A stretch of 64,000 nucleotides of DNA from CAYGLV01 sp964351025 (GTDB lineage: Bacteria; Actinomycetota; Thermoleophilia; Gaiellales; Gaiellaceae): assembly GCA_964351025.1 (NCBI GenBank), contig CAYGLV010000006.1:5451-69450 (forward strand), in the 5' to 3' direction. Both the position numbers and the translations under genes were made by a program. Under the pieces are notes generated by a model, which was not told where the DNA came from, made no database searches, and saw only the letters and a list, made by a program, of their open reading frames with translations. Every line of letters starts with the position of its first letter. The stretch's first letter is position 1. Below, in pieces: positions 61,160-64,000 of the stretch.

Positions 61160-62338
61160 ATGCGACCAGGAATCGATCGGCGCGCCATGGTCGCACTCTC
61201 GAGCGGGCACCTCGCAACGGACTTCGCCTCCGGTGCGGTGCCGGCTCTCCTGCCGTTCTTCGTCGTGCGCTACGACCTGAGCTACACGCAGGCGGCCGTG
61301 CTGATGCTGGCGGCGCTCGTATCGTCCTCTGTCGTCCAGCCGGTCTTCGGGCTCCTCTCCGACAGACGCGGCGCGATGTGGCTCCTGCCCGGCGGCGTTG
61401 CGCTTGGCGGGGTCGGCATCGCGCTCGCGGCGGGGGCGTCGAGCTACCCGCTCGTCGTGGCTCTGATCTTCTGCGGCGGCGTCGGCGTCGCCGCCTTTCA
61501 CCCGGAGGGCTCGAAGTTCGCGAACTACGTCTCCGGCCCACGGCGGGCGAGCGGGATGGCGCTCTTCAACATCGGCGGCAATTCGGGCTACGCGCTCGGG
61601 CCGATCGTGGCGACGCCGCTCGTGGTCTGGCTCGGCCTGAAGGGCGGCCTGCTGCTCGCGGTGCCGCCCCTGGCAGCGGCGGCGGCGCTCGCATACGCAC
61701 TGCCGTACCTGCGCGGATTCGTGCCGGAGCGGCCGACTGTGCGGGCGCAGGCGGGTGAGGACCAGCGCGGGGCGCTCGTCCTCCTGCTCGCCGTGGTCGC
61801 CCTGCGCAGCGTCGCCTGGTTCGGGCTGCTCACCTTCGTGCCGCTCTGGATGGTCGAGCGCGGACACTCGGAGGCGGACGGGAACCACCTGCTCTCGCTG
61901 ATGCTCGTCGCCGGCGCGATCGGGACGCTCGTCGTCGGGCCGGTGTCGGACAGGATCGGCCACCGGCGAGCGATGCAACTGACGCAGGCCGCGTTGGCGC
62001 CGCTCGCGCTCGTCTTCGTGCTCGTCGGCGGCGTGCCCGGCGCGGTCGCTCTGGCGCTCGTCGGTGCCTTCGTCGTCGGCAGCTTCACCGTCACGATCGT
62101 CCTGAGCCAGGAGTACCTGCCACGGCATCTCGGCACTGCGGCCGGGCTTTCGATCGGAATGGCCATGGGCGTCGGCGGAGTGGCCGCGGTCGCCCTCGGC
62201 GCGGTCGCGGATGCGGTCGATCTCCGCACCGCGCTGCTCGTCTGCGCAGCGACTCCGGCGCTCGGGGCCGGGATCTGCCTCTTCCTGCCGAAGCCGCGTA
62301 CGCCGCGTGATTTCGCGCCCGAGCTCGTCGCCCCGTAG
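61160..62338 (+). CDS. MFS transporter, fosmidomycin-resistance (Fsr) family
   Basis: A 392-residue 12-helix transporter. ALSSGHLATDFASGAVPALLPFF and GVAAFHPEGSKFANYVSG are characteristic of the Fsr group, which exports fosmidomycin and similar compounds; natural substrate unknown. TAGGCT is 6 nt before the ATG. Divergent from the acyl-CoA dehydrogenase over 55 bp. Confidence 0.88.
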   Translation: MRPGIDRRAMVALSSGHLATDFASGAVPALLPFFVVRYDLSYTQAAVLMLAALVSSSVVQPVFGLLSDRRGAMWLLPGGVALGGVGIALAAGASSYPLVVALIFCGGVGVAAFHPEGSKFANYVSGPRRASGMALFNIGGNSGYALGPIVATPLVVWLGLKGGLLLAVPPLAAAAALAYALPYLRGFVPERPTVRAQAGEDQRGALVLLLAVVALRSVAWFGLLTFVPLWMVERGHSEADGNHLLSLMLVAGAIGTLVVGPVSDRIGHRRAMQLTQAALAPLALVFVLVGGVPGAVALALVGAFVVGSFTVTIVLSQEYLPRHLGTAAGLSIGMAMGVGGVAAVALGAVADAVDLRTALLVCAATPALGAGICLFLPKPRTPRDFAPELVAP

Positions 62339-62380
62339 AATGACCCGGCCCGATTGAACCGTCAGTCAAAGGAGAGAGCA

Positions 62381-62689
62381 ATGGCCGAGAATGTGCAGGA
62401 GTTCTTCGACGGGCTGGCCGCGGGCGTGGATCCCGCGAAGACTGCCGGCATGAGCAGCACGTACCTGTTCGAGATCGAGGGTGCCGGGACGTGGACCGTC
62501 GCGGTCGCCGACGGCTCGGTGAGCGTCAGCGAGGGCGGCGACGCGGCCGATTGCACCATCTCCACCGGCGAGGCCGATTTCATGAAGATCGTGCGCGGCG
62601 AGCAGAACCCGACCACGGCCTACATGACCGGCAAGCTGAAGATCAAGGGGGACATGGGCGCCGCCATGAAGCTGCAGAAGCTGTTCTGA
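62381..62689 (+). CDS. SCP2 sterol-carrier-like protein
   Basis: A 102-residue one-domain SCP2-like lipid carrier: YLFEIEGAGTWTVAVADGSVSV, ADCTISTGEADFMKIVRGEQNP and MTGKLKIKGDMGAAMKLQKLF show the conserved G-KIKGD-MGAAMKL end. Such proteins bind acyl-CoA or hydrophobic ligands. AAAGGAGA lies 5-6 nt before the ATG. Placement beside acyl-CoA and biotin carboxylase genes fits lipid metabolism. Confidence 0.9.
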   Translation: MAENVQEFFDGLAAGVDPAKTAGMSSTYLFEIEGAGTWTVAVADGSVSVSEGGDAADCTISTGEADFMKIVRGEQNPTTAYMTGKLKIKGDMGAAMKLQKLF

Positions 62690-62758
62690 GCGCCCTGGCT
62701 GCGACCCCTCCCGGCCGGCGCAGCCGGCCTCCGGGGCCGCTCGCGCCAGGACGCTCAG
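62686..62758. terminator. Bidirectional terminator-like structure between convergent genes
   Basis: CTGAGCGCCCTGGC (62686-62699), which includes the SCP2 stop codon, pairs with 62745-62758 (13 of 14 bases), enclosing a perfect 7-bp stem (62713-62719 with 62723-62729). It occupies most of the 100-bp gap to the biotin carboxylase gene. No U-tract. Confidence 0.5.
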
Positions 62759-62789
62759 AAACATGGTGTAGAGCCTCGCGCCGTCTCGA

Positions 62790-64000
<1,211 letters not shown>

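Overview
The window is high-GC DNA, densely packed and gene-rich, with frequent GTG starts, many ATGA/GTGA stop-start overlaps and few Shine-Dalgarno sites. The gene order rpmE-DUF1385-prfA-prmC-tsaC-glyA-upp-wecA-atp is the Gram-positive arrangement. The protein set (split methylmalonyl-CoA mutase, ETF and ETF-quinone oxidoreductase, SipW-type signal peptidase, family 5 peptide-binding proteins) suggests an actinobacterium. A deep branch such as Thermoleophilia/Gaiellales is my inference. A run of exactly 100 N shows this is a draft assembly.

Layout. 1-1300 (minus): the 5' part of trpE behind a Trp-rich leader peptide and an intrinsic terminator. 1.4-6.8 kb: small monooxygenase, thiolase, BNR-repeat protein plus ArsC, 3-hydroxyacyl-CoA dehydrogenase, acyl-CoA dehydrogenase and cobalamin adenosyltransferase. 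6.9-11.7 kb (minus): a surface-protein island with a SipW-type signal peptidase carrying a long cytosolic tail, three exported proteins, a decayed copy of the peptidase tail, and a diguanylate cyclase upstream. 12.3-16.7 kb: the two methylmalonyl-CoA mutase subunits separated by a tandem pair of unknown membrane-anchored paralogues and an antisense metallo-hydrolase. 16.7-21.2 kb: an M23 protein, then etfB-etfA-ETF-QO. 21.2-34.2 kb: a threonine dehydratase and the housekeeping run, interrupted by OsmC-hybrid kinase-OsmC and an antisense hydrolase. 34.2-48.8 kb: the F-type ATP synthase genes, split between atpG and atpD by an oligopeptide ABC transporter and two small genes. 48.8-49.2 kb: a 173-bp tandem repeat holding the assembly gap. 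49.3-64 kb: metH, MFS exporter, meaB, ACT-type threonine dehydratase, metallo-lactamase/rhodanese, YcnI-like protein, orphan peptide-binding protein, a second acyl-CoA dehydrogenase, Fsr-like MFS, SCP2 protein and a truncated biotin carboxylase.

How they fit. The genes describe aerobic fatty-acid and propionyl-CoA catabolism: acyl-CoA dehydrogenases feed electrons through ETF and ETF-QO to quinone; hydroxyacyl-CoA dehydrogenase and thiolase finish beta-oxidation; threonine dehydratases make 2-oxobutyrate; a biotin carboxylase (possibly propionyl-CoA carboxylase) feeds methylmalonyl-CoA mutase, which is serviced by the adenosyltransferase and MeaB. MetH is a second B12 enzyme.

The most notable signals are the trp attenuator with an apparently leaderless leader peptide; a TANNNT box 6-12 nt before about 19 start codons; five convergent gene pairs that all share one CTAG as overlapping stop codons; the SipW island with a C12 tract in a surface-protein gene; the ATP synthase operon split by a transporter; and an ETF-QO lacking the fourth cluster cysteine.
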